Shown here in pieces: positions 15,809 to 26,221 of a stretch of 64,000 nucleotides of DNA. Location: the NCBI GenBank assembly GCA_016720905.1, contig JADKJT010000017.1:73141-137140 (forward strand), in the 5' to 3' direction. This DNA comes from Gemmatimonadaceae bacterium (GTDB lineage: Bacteria > Gemmatimonadota > Gemmatimonadetes > Gemmatimonadales > Gemmatimonadaceae). A model generated the notes under the pieces. That model had not been told where the DNA came from. It saw nothing but the letters and a program-made list of their open reading frames with translations, and ran no database searches. Both the position numbers and the translations under genes were made by a program. Numbering within the stretch: position 1 is the first letter of the stretch; every line of letters starts with the position of its first letter.

Positions 15809-18064
15809 ATGACTGTTCAGGTCATTCGTCGCCCGTTGCACCTTGCACTGATTGTCGCTCTGGCTGCCGCACCGTGGGGCGCCGTCCCTGCCACCGCGCT
15901 TGCGCAGCGCGGCGGGGGACGCGGCGGCGCCGTGGTGCCGGCGGACGCGCCGATGAGCCCCACGCGGCTCCCCAAGGGGCCGCGCGCGATGATGCTCGCT
16001 GACTGGTATCGGGTGGCGAATGTGAGCACGCCCATGGTGTCGCCCGACGGAAAGCGTATCGCGATGACCGTGACGCGCGCGGTCGAGTCGGAGAATCGTC
16101 GTCATAGCGAGGTCTGGGTGGTCAACAGCGCCGGAGGTGACCCGCAGCGCTGGACGTCGCCGAGCACCGAGAGTTCGAACCCCCGTTGGTCGCATGATGG
16201 CAAGTATCTGTTCTTCACGTCGCAGCGTCCCGGTGGCCGCGGAAACACCTGGGCCATTCGTCTGGACGAGCCTGGCGGCGAAGCGATCCAGGTGGATGGG
16301 TATGCCGAGGGTTCGATGCCGAGCCACCAGACGTTCGCCATTTCGGCTGGTCCCGCGCGCCAGGATCCTCCGGCGCGAAACGCAGCGGATCCGTTTGCCC
16401 GCATGCAACCGATGGCCAAGCCGCCGTTCGATGGAATCACGCGTCCGGCCGACCCCACGCGTTTCGATGGTCGTCACGTGGTCGACATGTCGTACAAGGT
16501 GAACGGGGCGGGCTTTGTGCCTGGACGGGCCACGGCGCGCACATGGCGTCCCCAGCAGGTCTGGCGTCAGTCCATGGGCGACACCGCGCGCACGATGCTG
16601 ACGAACGCCACGTACTCCCATCGCTCGCCAACGGTTTCGCCGGATGGACAGTGGGTTGCCTTCATTGCGGACGCCAAACTGCGTGCCGACTCGGTGGTTG
16701 ATCTGGAGCGCGATTCGCTGGCGAAGTTGCCGTACAACAAGGTCCGCGACGAGACGGAGCGCAACGAGGCGGACATCTATGTCATGCCGGCAACCGGCGG
16801 CACACCGCGCAAGGTGGCGGAGTGGATGGGTGCGGAATCCGATTTGGCGTGGTCGGCTGACAGCAAGCGACTGGCGTTCATCGGGCGTCCCGGTCGCACC
16901 AAGTCGGCGCGCATCTACATGGTGGACGCCACGGGCGGCGTGCCGCGCAACATCATTGGTGACTGGCCGTACGAGCCGTCCAACATCGACTGGCTGTCGA
17001 ATGGCCGTCTGATGCTCAGCGCCGAGATCGGTGGACGAACGGCGATTCTCGAAGCGGACGGCGGCGGCAAGGCGACGCCCACTGAAGTCGTCAAGGGACG
17101 CCGCCAGCTTCGCGGCATGTCCTTCGACGCGGAAGGCAGGACCGTGGCGTTCGTGGCAACGTCGATGAACAAGCCGACCGAGTTGTTTGTCGCCAGGCAC
17201 GATGGGTCGGAGGAACGTCAACTCACTCACTTCAACGACGAAGTGAACGCGGATGTCGTCTGGAGCGATGCGGAACGGTTCACCTACAAGAGCGTCGGGA
17301 ACCTCGAAATCGAAAGCTGGTTGATGAAGCCATACGGCTATGAGCCGGGCAAGAAGTATCCGATGGTGATCTACATTCACGGCGGTCCGCACTCGGCGTA
17401 CGGCGAAGGCTGGTTTGATGAATTCCAGAATCTTGCCGCGCAAGGCCTGTTCGTGCTGTTCACCAATCCCCGTGGGTCCAGTGGCTACGGCGCGCCGTTC
17501 ACGTACAGCACGCGCGGGCGCTGGGGGCTGGAGGATTATCAGGACTTGATGAAGGCCGTCGATATCGTCGCCGCGCGTCCGGACGTGGACAGCACGAAGA
17601 TGGGTGCCACCGGCGGCTCGTACGGTGGCTTCATGACCACCTGGATTGCCACGCGCACCAATCGGTTCAAGGCCATCGAGACCGATCGCACGATTACCGA
17701 TTGGACGTACTGGTACGGTTCCAGTGATGCGCAGGGGCTGACCGAGTTTGAATTCTACGGCAAGCCGTGGGACAACCAGAAGTTGTACGACACGCTGTCG
17801 CCGATCCGCTATGTGCAGAAGGTGAAAACGCCGATGCTCATGGTGCAAAGTGAAGAAGACTTCCGCACGCCGATGGGGAACGCCGAGATGTGGTTCATGT
17901 CACTGAAGAAGCAGGGGGTGCCGGTGGAGATGGTGCGCTACCCTCGCTCGAATCATGACCTGAGTCGCACGGGCGAGCCGTGGTTGCTGGTTGATCGGCT
18001 GGGGCGTATCCGGCAATGGTTCGGGTACTGGTTGCAGGGCGCCAAGCCGGGGGTGGTGCAGTAG
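15809..18064 (+). CDS. Secreted S9-family (prolyl oligopeptidase-type) serine peptidase
   Basis: Predicted dipeptidyl- or acylaminoacyl-peptidase of 751 residues. A signal peptide (basic start, hydrophobic core, ATALAQ) sends it across the inner membrane. The N-terminal half carries WD40/TolB-like beta-propeller repeats (SPDGKRIAM, SPDGQWVAF, SADSKRLAF). The C-terminal alpha/beta-hydrolase domain has HGGP oxyanion-type motif, nucleophile GGSYGGF (Ser near 602), Asp in EEDFRT (near 683) and His in SNHDLS (near 716), so the triad is complete. A GAGAG Shine-Dalgarno-like stretch precedes the ATG. A hairpin follows the stop, so it is probably monocistronic. Substrate unknown; S9 peptidases of this type digest short peptides. 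Confidence 0.9.
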   Translation: MTVQVIRRPLHLALIVALAAAPWGAVPATALAQRGGGRGGAVVPADAPMSPTRLPKGPRAMMLADWYRVANVSTPMVSPDGKRIAMTVTRAVESENRRHSEVWVVNSAGGDPQRWTSPSTESSNPRWSHDGKYLFFTSQRPGGRGNTWAIRLDEPGGEAIQVDGYAEGSMPSHQTFAISAGPARQDPPARNAADPFARMQPMAKPPFDGITRPADPTRFDGRHVVDMSYKVNGAGFVPGRATARTWRPQQVWRQSMGDTARTMLTNATYSHRSPTVSPDGQWVAFIADAKLRADSVVDLERDSLAKLPYNKVRDETERNEADIYVMPATGGTPRKVAEWMGAESDLAWSADSKRLAFIGRPGRTKSARIYMVDATGGVPRNIIGDWPYEPSNIDWLSNGRLMLSAEIGGRTAILEADGGGKATPTEVVKGRRQLRGMSFDAEGRTVAFVATSMNKPTELFVARHDGSEERQLTHFNDEVNADVVWSDAERFTYKSVGNLEIESWLMKPYGYEPGKKYPMVIYIHGGPHSAYGEGWFDEFQNLAAQGLFVLFTNPRGSSGYGAPFTYSTRGRWGLEDYQDLMKAVDIVAARPDVDSTKMGATGGSYGGFMTTWIATRTNRFKAIETDRTITDWTYWYGSSDAQGLTEFEFYGKPWDNQKLYDTLSPIRYVQKVKTPMLMVQSEEDFRTPMGNAEMWFMSLKKQGVPVEMVRYPRSNHDLSRTGEPWLLVDRLGRIRQWFGYWLQGAKPGVVQ

Positions 18065-18084
18065 GGGAGACGGCAGACGGGAGA

Positions 18085-18115
18085 CGGGAGAGAGCCGGAC
18101 ATCGGTTCTCTCCCG
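18085..18115 (+). terminator. Rho-independent-type terminator after the S9 peptidase
   Basis: CGGGAGAGA (18085-18093) pairs with TCTCTCCCG (18107-18115), with an additional CCG/CGG pairing inside, and a modest T-containing tail (CTGTCGTTTC) follows. It lies 20 bases after the peptidase stop and before the TonB receptor gene. Confidence 0.6.
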
Positions 18116-18173
18116 CTGTCGTTTCACCCTTGGCTTGCCGAAGGGGGGGCAGACGTCGTACATTCTGGCGTTC

Positions 18174-20393
18174 ATGAAAAATTCATGTTCCCGCCTCGGA
18201 TCTCTCATGCGCCTGAATGGCTTCTCCCGCACGCTGTTTGCCGGCAGCCTGGCTGTCATCCTCACCGTCCCCGCGGCCGTGTTCGCGCAGGTCACCAAGC
18301 CGGACTCGGCCGCCGCGCGCGACAGCGCTGCGCAGCGCCTCGTACCGGTGAACGTGCGAGCCACCCGCAGCGGTCAGTCAGGCTTCGGATCACCGCTGGC
18401 CATTACGCACGTCGATCGCTCGGCCTACGCCGCCAAGTCCGGTTTCGGCCTGAATGACGCCATGGCGGGCGTGCCCGGCGCCCTGGTGCAATCACGCTAT
18501 GGGACGTCCGATGTGCGGATCACCATCCGTGGCTTCGGTGCGCGAGGGGCCGGTGATCGCTCAAATGCCGGCACGTCGCGAGGCATTCGCGTGCTGTTGG
18601 ATGGCATTCCGGAAACTGAACCCGACGGACGCACTTCGTTTGACAACATCGACCTCGCGGCGTCGGAAGGCATCGACGTGATTCGCTCCAACGCCAGCTC
18701 GCTGTGGGGCAATGCGGCCGGCGGCGTGGTGAGCGTGTCCACGGTGCCCAATGGTGTCGATCGTCCGTTCTCGTCGGTGCAGATGATGAGCGGCAGCTTC
18801 GGCATGCAGCGGTATGTCGCGCAAATAGGTGCGCCAGTGGGCAATGGCGGCGTCGCCTATGCCACGCTCACCAACACCACGTTGGACGGGTGGCGCGTGA
18901 ACTCCGATGCGCGCCGCGTGCTGTTCAACGCCGGCCTGGCCACGCCGGTTGGCGAGAAGACGCTCGTGCGAATGCATCTGCTCGGCGCCAACAATCTGAT
19001 GCACATCCCGGGCCCGTTGTCCGCCGCCCAGGTTGCCGCCGATCCCAAGCAGGCCAACGCCACCTACAACACCCGCGACGAACGGCGCTACAATCGTCTG
19101 GGTCGACTGGGCATGGCGGTCGAGCACAAAATCGACGCCAAGCAGTCGGTGTCGACGACCGCGTATGTGAACCCCAAGTTCCTGCAGCGCTCCGAGCGCG
19201 GCACCTTCCGGGATTTCACGCGTTACCATGTGGGAGGCAACGTCCAGTACAATCGCGTGGAAGTCCTGGGCGGGAAGTCCAATCGGTTCACGAGTGGCAT
19301 TGACCAGGCCTATCAGGACGGTGCGATCCTGTTCTACGGATTGACGGCGGCCGGAAAGCGTGCGGCGGATTTGCGCGACAACAAGAAAGAGGGTGCCTAT
19401 AACTCAGGCATTTATGCCGAGGATGAGTTGTCCGTCTCCGACAAGTTGGCGCTCACCGTTGGCGCGCGGGCGGATGCCATCAGCTACTACTATCAGAGCT
19501 TCATCGACGCCAAGACCAACGCCAGCAAGCGCTTTGCGCGCGTGACACCCAAGCTCGGTGCGACCTGGCGCGTCTCGCCCACACATACGTTCTACGCGAA
19601 TGTCGGAGGCGGCATCGAAGCGCCCGCGGGCAACGAGACCGATCCGGCCAGCACCTTTGGCCAGGACACGGTGACCGCGATCAATCCGCTGCTGGAGCCC
19701 ATTCGCTCGACCACCTTTGAGCTGGGCTCCAAGCACGCCTTTGCAGTTGGTACGGGTGAGCATTTTGTCCAGACGGTCAGCTACGATGTCGCTGGCTATC
19801 TCACCAATGTTGCCAACGAAATCGTGCCGTATCGCGGGGGGCGATTCTATTTCACCGCCGGTGAAGCGCGTCGCATGGGTCTCGAAATCGGCCTGACAGC
19901 GCACGCCAAACATGGATTCAGCCTGCAGAACGCCCTCACGCTATCCAGGAACACCTACCAGAAGTATCTGGTTGACTCCGTGCACTACAGCGCGGCCAAG
20001 GCGGGCGTGTTCGCGGACTACTCGGGCAACAGGATTGTCGGTATTCCCGACTGGTTCTACTCGTCCAATCTGGTGTTCGCGCCCAGCACGGCCCCGTTGG
20101 GTCTCGCGCTGCAGGCCGGCATACAGGGTACTGGCAGCTACTTCGCGGACGATGCCAACAAGGTGACGGTTGACGCGTCACACATCATCGGCGTGGGGAT
20201 TCGCGCCGATCGGCTCATGCACGTGGGCGACACGTATGTGCGGGGCTTTGTGAGCGTGGAGAATCTGACCGACCGGAAGTGGATCGGCAGCGCCTATCTC
20301 AACCCCGACGTGGTGAGCAACGTGCCTCTGGCGTACGAGCCCGGCAGCCCGCGCAGTGTGCTGGTCAGCTTCAGTGTGTCACGGGGGCGGTAA
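18174..20393 (+). CDS. TonB-dependent outer-membrane receptor
   Basis: Outer-membrane beta-barrel of about 739 residues that imports a ligand (probably an iron complex or other micronutrient) using TonB energy. After a signal peptide ending PAAVFAQ there is a plug domain (VNVRATR, IRGFGARGAG, LLDGIPETEPDG, GNAAGGVVSV), then a long barrel with many alternating aromatic strands, and a terminal strand SVLVSFSVSRGR. The ATG at 18174 gives the longer start; ATG at 18207 would start directly at the signal peptide and is equally plausible. The plug resembles FecA-like receptors, but the ligand cannot be deduced. Its 3' end overlaps the convergent histidine kinase by 23 bases. Confidence 0.88.
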   Translation: MKNSCSRLGSLMRLNGFSRTLFAGSLAVILTVPAAVFAQVTKPDSAAARDSAAQRLVPVNVRATRSGQSGFGSPLAITHVDRSAYAAKSGFGLNDAMAGVPGALVQSRYGTSDVRITIRGFGARGAGDRSNAGTSRGIRVLLDGIPETEPDGRTSFDNIDLAASEGIDVIRSNASSLWGNAAGGVVSVSTVPNGVDRPFSSVQMMSGSFGMQRYVAQIGAPVGNGGVAYATLTNTTLDGWRVNSDARRVLFNAGLATPVGEKTLVRMHLLGANNLMHIPGPLSAAQVAADPKQANATYNTRDERRYNRLGRLGMAVEHKIDAKQSVSTTAYVNPKFLQRSERGTFRDFTRYHVGGNVQYNRVEVLGGKSNRFTSGIDQAYQDGAILFYGLTAAGKRAADLRDNKKEGAYNSGIYAEDELSVSDKLALTVGARADAISYYYQSFIDAKTNASKRFARVTPKLGATWRVSPTHTFYANVGGGIEAPAGNETDPASTFGQDTVTAINPLLEPIRSTTFELGSKHAFAVGTGEHFVQTVSYDVAGYLTNVANEIVPYRGGRFYFTAGEARRMGLEIGLTAHAKHGFSLQNALTLSRNTYQKYLVDSVHYSAAKAGVFADYSGNRIVGIPDWFYSSNLVFAPSTAPLGLALQAGIQGTGSYFADDANKVTVDASHIIGVGIRADRLMHVGDTYVRGFVSVENLTDRKWIGSAYLNPDVVSNVPLAYEPGSPRSVLVSFSVSRGR

Positions 20394-21846
20394 GGGGCGC
20401 ACTGGGCAACACCAGCTGAAAAACGGTTCGACCCGGACGCGACTCGGCGATCACCAACCGACCGCCATGCATCTCGGCAATGCGGCGAGCGATGGCCAGG
20501 CCCAGGCCGGCGCCGCTCGTCGTACTGTCGTCGGTGCGGGAGCGCGCGGTGTCGAGTCGCACGAATCGTTCGAACACGCGTTCCCGTTCAGCGGGGGGGA
20601 TTCCCGGACCGGCGTCGGTCACCGTGACGACGTATTCTGTGGATTGCTGTGACATCACCACGTCCACCGTGGCGCCCGTGGGCGAATATTTGATGGCGTT
20701 GTCGAGGAGATTGAGTACCAGTCGGCCGAGGAGATCCTCGTCGCCGACACACGGCGCCTCGATGAGGGCGTGCAGCTCGACCTCCACGCCGCGCTGCTGA
20801 GCGACCGATCGCACGGCCCGGGTGGCGTGGTGGACGACCTCATCGAGATAGAGGGCATCCCGTCGTGGCACCAGGTGACCCGAGTCGGCACGCGAGAGCA
20901 GGAACAGATCGTCGACAATGCGGGTCAGGCGCCGCGCTGCGTCGCGAATGACCGCCACCGATCCGCGATACTCCTCTTCGCTGCGATGCTCGCGCGAAAG
21001 GGTGACATCCGCCTCGGTGCGGACGACCGCCGTGGGCGTCCGTAATTCATGCGACGCATCGCTGATGAAGCGCCGCTGACGGTCAAAACTGGTTTCCAGT
21101 CGATCCAGCAGTCCGTTCACCACGCGGGCGAGCCCCACGAGTTCATCGCCGCCGGAAGCCGGCAGGCGTTGGTGCAGATTGCGCTCGCTGATCGCCGCCG
21201 CCTGCGCGGCCATGGCGGCCACCGGCGCAAGGCTGCGGCGGGCCAGTGCACTGCCGCCAGCGGCGGCACCCAGCAGCATCACGGGAATCGCCAACTGAAA
21301 GATCTCGCGCAGTTGCCGCAACACCGCATCGATGTCACGCAGCGCATACGTGCCCGTCAGGGTGAACGGCTGTCGCTCGGCCTCGAACGGACGTGCCAGC
21401 ACGCGAAACCGGCTGCCATGGCTGGCCACGCTCAGTGTAACGGGCAGGGAGCGGTCACGCATCCGCAGCGCGGCCAGCACATCGCGCTCCATGTCGGCCG
21501 AGGGCCGACTGGCGCTTTCCGCGGCGGCGTCATCATTCTCGGCCAGCGTGCTCATGGCGATGACCGCCGCGTCCTTGTCGAGAATCGCGATGTGCAATTC
21601 CCGGAAGCGCACTTCGTCCACCGTACGCTGCATCGACTCGCGCACCGGCCAGGCGGCGCGCCGTTCGGCCGCGAGTTCGCGGGCAAAAGCGGTCAGTGCG
21701 TCGCCAATGAACACGTCGGTGCGTCGCTCCAGCGTACGTGACACGGCGACATAGCAGACCAGCGCAAACGCGATCAGCGGGACAGCCAGCAGTATGGTGT
21801 ACCACAGCGTGAGTCGCGAACGGAGAGACGACGGCCACGCGAACAT
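20371..21846 (-). CDS. Membrane sensor histidine kinase (HAMP, HisKA, HATPase)
   Basis: Two-component sensor of 491 residues in the inner membrane. TM1 spans about residues 15-37, a periplasmic sensor of about 140 residues follows, and TM2 lies about 184-202. Next come HAMP, the phospho-acceptor box ISDASHELRTPTAV (His near 266) and an ATPase with N-box LLDNAIKYS, G1 VTDAGPGIPP and G2 SGAGLGLAI. It begins three bases after the OmpR-type regulator stop, so the two form a cognate pair. Architecture resembles CusS/QseC-type kinases. The inducing signal is unknown. Confidence 0.92.
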   Translation of the reverse strand: MFAWPSSLRSRLTLWYTILLAVPLIAFALVCYVAVSRTLERRTDVFIGDALTAFARELAAERRAAWPVRESMQRTVDEVRFRELHIAILDKDAAVIAMSTLAENDDAAAESASRPSADMERDVLAALRMRDRSLPVTLSVASHGSRFRVLARPFEAERQPFTLTGTYALRDIDAVLRQLREIFQLAIPVMLLGAAAGGSALARRSLAPVAAMAAQAAAISERNLHQRLPASGGDELVGLARVVNGLLDRLETSFDRQRRFISDASHELRTPTAVVRTEADVTLSREHRSEEEYRGSVAVIRDAARRLTRIVDDLFLLSRADSGHLVPRRDALYLDEVVHHATRAVRSVAQQRGVEVELHALIEAPCVGDEDLLGRLVLNLLDNAIKYSPTGATVDVVMSQQSTEYVVTVTDAGPGIPPAERERVFERFVRLDTARSRTDDSTTSGAGLGLAIARRIAEMHGGRLVIAESRPGRTVFQLVLPSAPLTAPVTH

Positions 21847-21849
21847 CGA

Positions 21850-22584
21850 TCAGCTTCGCCGCACGGGACGAGGTCGCGCCGGCGCGACCGGTGCGGGTGC
21901 TTCCAGCAGGAATCCCGTCCCGCGCAACGTCGTGAACAGCGGCTGCACCTCGCCCTCATCGATCTTTCGGCGCAACCGACTGGCGTACACGTCGATGATA
22001 TTGGTGTAGTTGGTACGCTGATCATCCCACACGTGGGTCATCAGGTCGGCACGACTCACTACCGTCCCGGCGTGGCGGGCGAGATAGTGCAGCAACGCGA
22101 ATTCCTTGGCTGTGAGGGTAATTTCACGGTCGCCGCGATGCACCGTATGCCGCCTGGTGTCGATGACCAGATCACCCACCACCAGTGGCGCAGTGGCTGC
22201 GTCGTGATGTCGCCGGGTCAGGGCGCGCAGTCGGGCCAGCAGTTCGCCAAAGTCAAACGGTTTGGTGACGTAGTCGTCGGCCCCTTCGTCGAGGCCGGCG
22301 ATTCGCTGCTCCACGCTGTCGAGCGCCGTCAGCATGAGAATCGGCACCCGATCATCGCGCGCGCGAATGGCCCGGCAGACGAGTAGCCCGCTCATGCCCG
22401 GCAACAGCACGTCCAGGATGATCGCGTCGAACGCGTGCGATTCCGCCAATGCGAGGGCCTGCGTTCCGGAGCCGGTCGGTTCCACGGTGTAGGATGCCTC
22501 TCGCAAGCCGCGCACGATGGACGCGCGAAGTTGCCGGTCATCCTCGGCCAGCAGGAGATGCATGGGCGCCGCAGGGCGATTCAT
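21850..22584 (-). CDS. OmpR/PhoB-family response regulator
   Basis: DNA-binding response regulator of about 244 residues, partner of the kinase that follows. The receiver domain has the acidic pair in LLAEDD, phospho-acceptor Asp in IILDVLLPGMSG (near residue 58) and Lys in VTKPFDFGELL. The C-terminal winged helix has LTAKEFALLHYLARHAG and VDVYASRLRRKID-type recognition segments. As sequenced, its frame is continuous with the upstream penicillin acylase, but a normal start exists: ATG 22584 (or 22563, immediately before HLLLAEDD). A cytoplasmic regulator fused to an exported acylase would make no topological sense, so I treat it as a separate gene whose start overlaps the acylase stop after a one-base correction. 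Confidence 0.88.
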   Translation of the reverse strand: MNRPAAPMHLLLAEDDRQLRASIVRGLREASYTVEPTGSGTQALALAESHAFDAIILDVLLPGMSGLLVCRAIRARDDRVPILMLTALDSVEQRIAGLDEGADDYVTKPFDFGELLARLRALTRRHHDAATAPLVVGDLVIDTRRHTVHRGDREITLTAKEFALLHYLARHAGTVVSRADLMTHVWDDQRTNYTNIIDVYASRLRRKIDEGEVQPLFTTLRGTGFLLEAPAPVAPARPRPVRRS

Positions 22585-25029
22585 GGCCGGATCACGTCCG
22601 CGACGCTCAGTCCGACGATCCACCGCCTGCCGTCCAAAGGGCAGGGGCACATACTCACCGCGGGCCCAGAGCGCGAAGAGATCGCGATAGTGCGGACTGC
22701 GAGGATCACCGCTCTGCCCCGGCGTGTTCGTCGCAATCGCCGTCTCCCAGTTGGCCAGGTCGATCACCACCCGCAGGCTGGCACCGGCTGTCTGGTTGTC
22801 CGAATTACCCGTCGCGTTCAGCGTGTTGGCATAGCCGCCCCGCGGCAGCGGACCCGGCGACAACCGCCCCTTGATCGAATCGGCAACGACACCATCGAGC
22901 GCGTGTGCGATGCGAACGTAGTGCAGCTTGTCACTACCGTAGCGCCACATCCCGATGTCTCGACCAAAGCGTCCGGTCAAATCCCGGATCGCCTCGTTGA
23001 ACGCCCGAACCAGAATGGAGTCGCGGGCGACCGTCGGATGCGCGCCGAGGATGGTATCGGCCGATGCCAACCAGTCAATCGTACGGGACAATGGCACGGT
23101 GCGCATGATTGGACGCACCACCAACGGCAGCACCATGTCGGCAGTGTGCGCGGAAATTCGGCGCTCCCAGACGGCGTAGATCGCCGCGCCAACCGAGTTG
23201 GCTGACAGCACCCCATTCCACGCAAACAGTGAATCCCGCGCGGCCTTGGCCAGGTCGCCAGTCAGTTCGATGTTCCGGAGCAACGGCACGAGTTGCCGGG
23301 CGGCCATTGGGGATTCGTCATGTTGCAGGGTTGCCATGCTGCTCACCGTGGCACCATGCACGGTGTCCAGCACTTCCGTCAGACGCTTGAGCCGCCAGGG
23401 TTCGGCCCATGTGCGTGCCAACGCGTTGAAGTGCGGATAGTCCGCAGGCACGTTGAAGGCATTGGCGGTGCCGAAGGCGCCTTTCGGCGGCGACACGAGA
23501 TGCGGCAATTGCGCAATGGGCAGGAACCCAGCCCATTCATAGCGCCCGTCACCCGGCACCGGCACCAGTCCATCCCAGTTCTTTCGGACTGGTGCGATGC
23601 CGGCGCTCTGCCAGCCGATGACCCCACTGGTGTCGCCCCACACCCAATTGAGCGAAGGCATGTGTGCATAGCCAAGCGCCTGCCGAAATGCGGACCAGTT
23701 GCTCGCCTGATCGATGCGCAGGCTTGCCAGATAGGGTGCGCCGCCCACCTCCAGCCAGGCGGCGCGCAAGGCGACCGCCACGTGCGTCACCGTGTCTTCA
23801 TACAGCACCGGACCGTGGCGTGTGAAGCGCATGGTGATGACGTGCGGCGCAACGCCCTTCACGCGAATGGTATCAACCACTTCCCGCATGCGCTCGAAGC
23901 GACCGTCGTAACGATAGGCCCGCGCATCGCGCTCACCGGTATCGTAGACGTAGAGGTCTTCGGCATCGATGCCGAAAATTGTCAGCCCCCAAGCGCCCGC
24001 GCGATTGTGCCCGATGGCCACGCCCGGAATCGCCGGCTCGCCACCGCCGATCACGTCCCACCCCGGTGCAGTCAAATGCACCAGATAGCGCAGCGACGGC
24101 GTCGCGATCGTGCGATGCGGATCGTTGGCCACGATCGGCTTGCCGCTGGCCGTTCGCGATCCCGCCACCACCCAGTTGTTGCTTTCCCAGCGCTCTGGTG
24201 TCGGTCCGTTGACGTTGCCGGTGTCGCCAGATGTCGGACTCGACGCGGGCCGACGCACGGATGCCGCCACCTCCTCGGCGCGGAACACCGGCACGTTCTT
24301 GGCCCCATCGTATGGTGCCATCACGGCATTGTCGGTGACCGCATCCAACAGTCGGGCCACCGCGGAATCGAGGGCAAGCCGCGCCGGCGCCGGCTCGAAC
24401 AGTCGCCGACGGCGCACGGCGTCTTCGCCAATGGCGCGCACGGCGCGTGCCGTCGGCATTTCGTCCTTGGAATTCGCGGCGAGCGCATTGTGACGAGAAA
24501 CCACAATCTCGGGCGTCCAGCGACCGGGCGTGATGCCCAGCCACGTCAGTTCCGGTGGCATCAACGCCGGGTCGCGTTGCACGCGGGCGATGTAGGCGTT
24601 CACGCCGTCGCTGAAGGCCGTGATGATGGTGGCACCGCGGGGATGATAGTGTGCCAACTCGGCGACCATCGACCCGCGATAGCGGAGCAGGCGTGAGGCG
24701 CGATCGCGCGCTACCCAGCGCGGGCCGAGCACCTCGGCCATCGTGCCGGTTGCCTGACGTCGCCACAGTTCGAGCTGGAACAATCGATCCCGCGCCGCAC
24801 TGTAGCCTTGCGCGAAAAACATGTCGTGTTCATTGCTGGCCCGGATGTGCACGATGCCGGCCGAATCGCGCAGCAATGTCACCGGCGCGCGAAGCCCCGG
24901 CACCCGCAACGACGTCGACGACGTATCGGACGATGCGCTGCGCTGGGCCTCAACTCGGCCCGGCCATGTGAACACCACGAGGGCGCACAGCACCGCGTTT
25001 CCGACGAACCCACGAACCGGTCCGGTCAT
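22581..25029 (-). CDS. Penicillin acylase family (S45) N-terminal-nucleophile hydrolase; end disturbed by a probable one-base indel
   Basis: Secreted or periplasmic amidase that self-cleaves into alpha and beta chains, acting on acyl-amides such as acyl-homoserine lactones, beta-lactams or related compounds. Signal peptide ends near RVEAQ. The alpha chain has GYSAARDRLFQLELW; the beta chain begins at the catalytic Ser of WESNNWVVAG, followed by NDPH and HLTAPGWDVIGGG. The expected C-terminus SPHYRDLFALWARGEY is present. As given, the frame runs on into the response regulator. Dropping one base at about 22599 gives TERRDVIRP-stop, a family-like ending, with TGA overlapping the regulator ATG as ATGA; the protein is then 815 residues. 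Its ATG overlaps the nitronate monooxygenase stop (ATGA). Confidence 0.85.
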
Positions 25030-25994
25030 CGCGCCACGGCCTCCGTAAGTGTCGCCGCGAATTCCGCGACGATGTCGCCAGCCGGCCGGATGTCATGAAT
25101 GACATCGACGCTGCGGCCCGCCTGCCAGTACTCCTGATTGGCGCCATCCACGCTGGAGCGCTTGAGCTGCCGCAACGAGCGCAACGCGTACCACGTCCGA
25201 ATCCAGCGCTTGGTGCGTCGGCCGCGAAACATCCATCGGGCCATGGGACTCACGGTCGTGCCGAGTCGCTCCACATACGGCGTTCGCAACACCGAGACCG
25301 GTACACCCGTCAGGCGTTCGGTCAGCACAACATCACGGGAGGTGGCGGTGACAATCGCTTGCTTGTAGGCGGGGTCGGAATTGCACTCCGTGGTGGCGAT
25401 GAACCGCGTCCCCAGCTGCACCCCGGCATACCCCATGTCCAGCAGGGCACGAAATTGCGCGGGATTGCCCACGCCTCCGGCGGCCACCACGGGGAGCCCG
25501 AGGTCTCCGATTTCGTCGAGCAGTGCCCGCGGGTCGCGCGAACCCGTGTGCCCTCCGGCTTCGCGGTTCACAGCGATCAGGCCATCGACGCCGCCATCAC
25601 GCCCCTTGAGGGCCCATTTGCGCTCCGTGATATCGTGGTACACCACGCCACCTGCGGCGTGCACACGGTCGGCAACCCACCGGGGATTCCCCAGCGACGT
25701 GAGAAAGAATCGCACCCCCTCCTCCAACGCGATGTCCACCCAGCGAACCATCCGGTTGTGATAGGTTGAGCTGGACGCTTCGATGAGCGCATTGAAGCCG
25801 ATCGGCCTGTCCTCCGCGAGTCGGCGGATCAAACGCAGGCCTTCCCGAAAATCATGACCGTGCACGTACGTCAGGGCGATCGGTTGTACGACGCCCAGCG
25901 CGCCCGCCCGACTGACGGCGGCCACCAGCTCCGGATTGCTGCACGGGTACATCGGGCCGCAGATGAGTGGTACGGCGATGTGGGCGTGCTCCAT
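25026..25994 (-). CDS. Nitronate monooxygenase / 2-nitropropane dioxygenase family FMN enzyme
   Basis: TIM-barrel flavoprotein of 322 residues that oxidises nitronates or carries out a related FMN-dependent reaction. CGPMYPCSNPELVAAV starts the barrel, GGHTGS carries the conserved His region, and VVAAGGVGNPAQ and GVQLGTRFIAT form the FMN phosphate site. I chose ATG at 25994, where the barrel begins; an in-frame extension to 26072 has no recognisable homology. It heads the leftward operon with penicillin acylase, response regulator and kinase (ATGA overlap with the acylase). Why this enzyme sits with them is not clear; detoxification of alkyl nitronates is the usual family role. Confidence 0.85.
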   Translation of the reverse strand: MEHAHIAVPLICGPMYPCSNPELVAAVSRAGALGVVQPIALTYVHGHDFREGLRLIRRLAEDRPIGFNALIEASSSTYHNRMVRWVDIALEEGVRFFLTSLGNPRWVADRVHAAGGVVYHDITERKWALKGRDGGVDGLIAVNREAGGHTGSRDPRALLDEIGDLGLPVVAAGGVGNPAQFRALLDMGYAGVQLGTRFIATTECNSDPAYKQAIVTATSRDVVLTERLTGVPVSVLRTPYVERLGTTVSPMARWMFRGRRTKRWIRTWYALRSLRQLKRSSVDGANQEYWQAGRSVDVIHDIRPAGDIVAEFAATLTEAVAR

Positions 25995-26221
25995 CAGCAG
26001 CGTCACGAAGATGTCCTGGGTTGGGCGCCTGGCAGCCGGTGGGAACCGTTCGCACCGCTCGCCGCATAGCATACCTAACCGTGACGAAGCGAGACAGGGC
26101 CAGATGACCGCGGGCGGTCCTTGGGTGCGTAGCGTTTCCCGGCAGCATCACGCAACTTGTGGTGCCGCACAGGCCCGGCGACCTCTCGCCCACAACCGCA
26201 ACGCTCGAGGACAAGTCTCAG

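Noticed and set aside
21850..25029. True penicillin acylase-response regulator fusion protein
   Set aside because: A secreted hydrolase with a cytoplasmic DNA-binding regulator is topologically implausible, and a one-base correction gives two normal genes with ATGA overlap.
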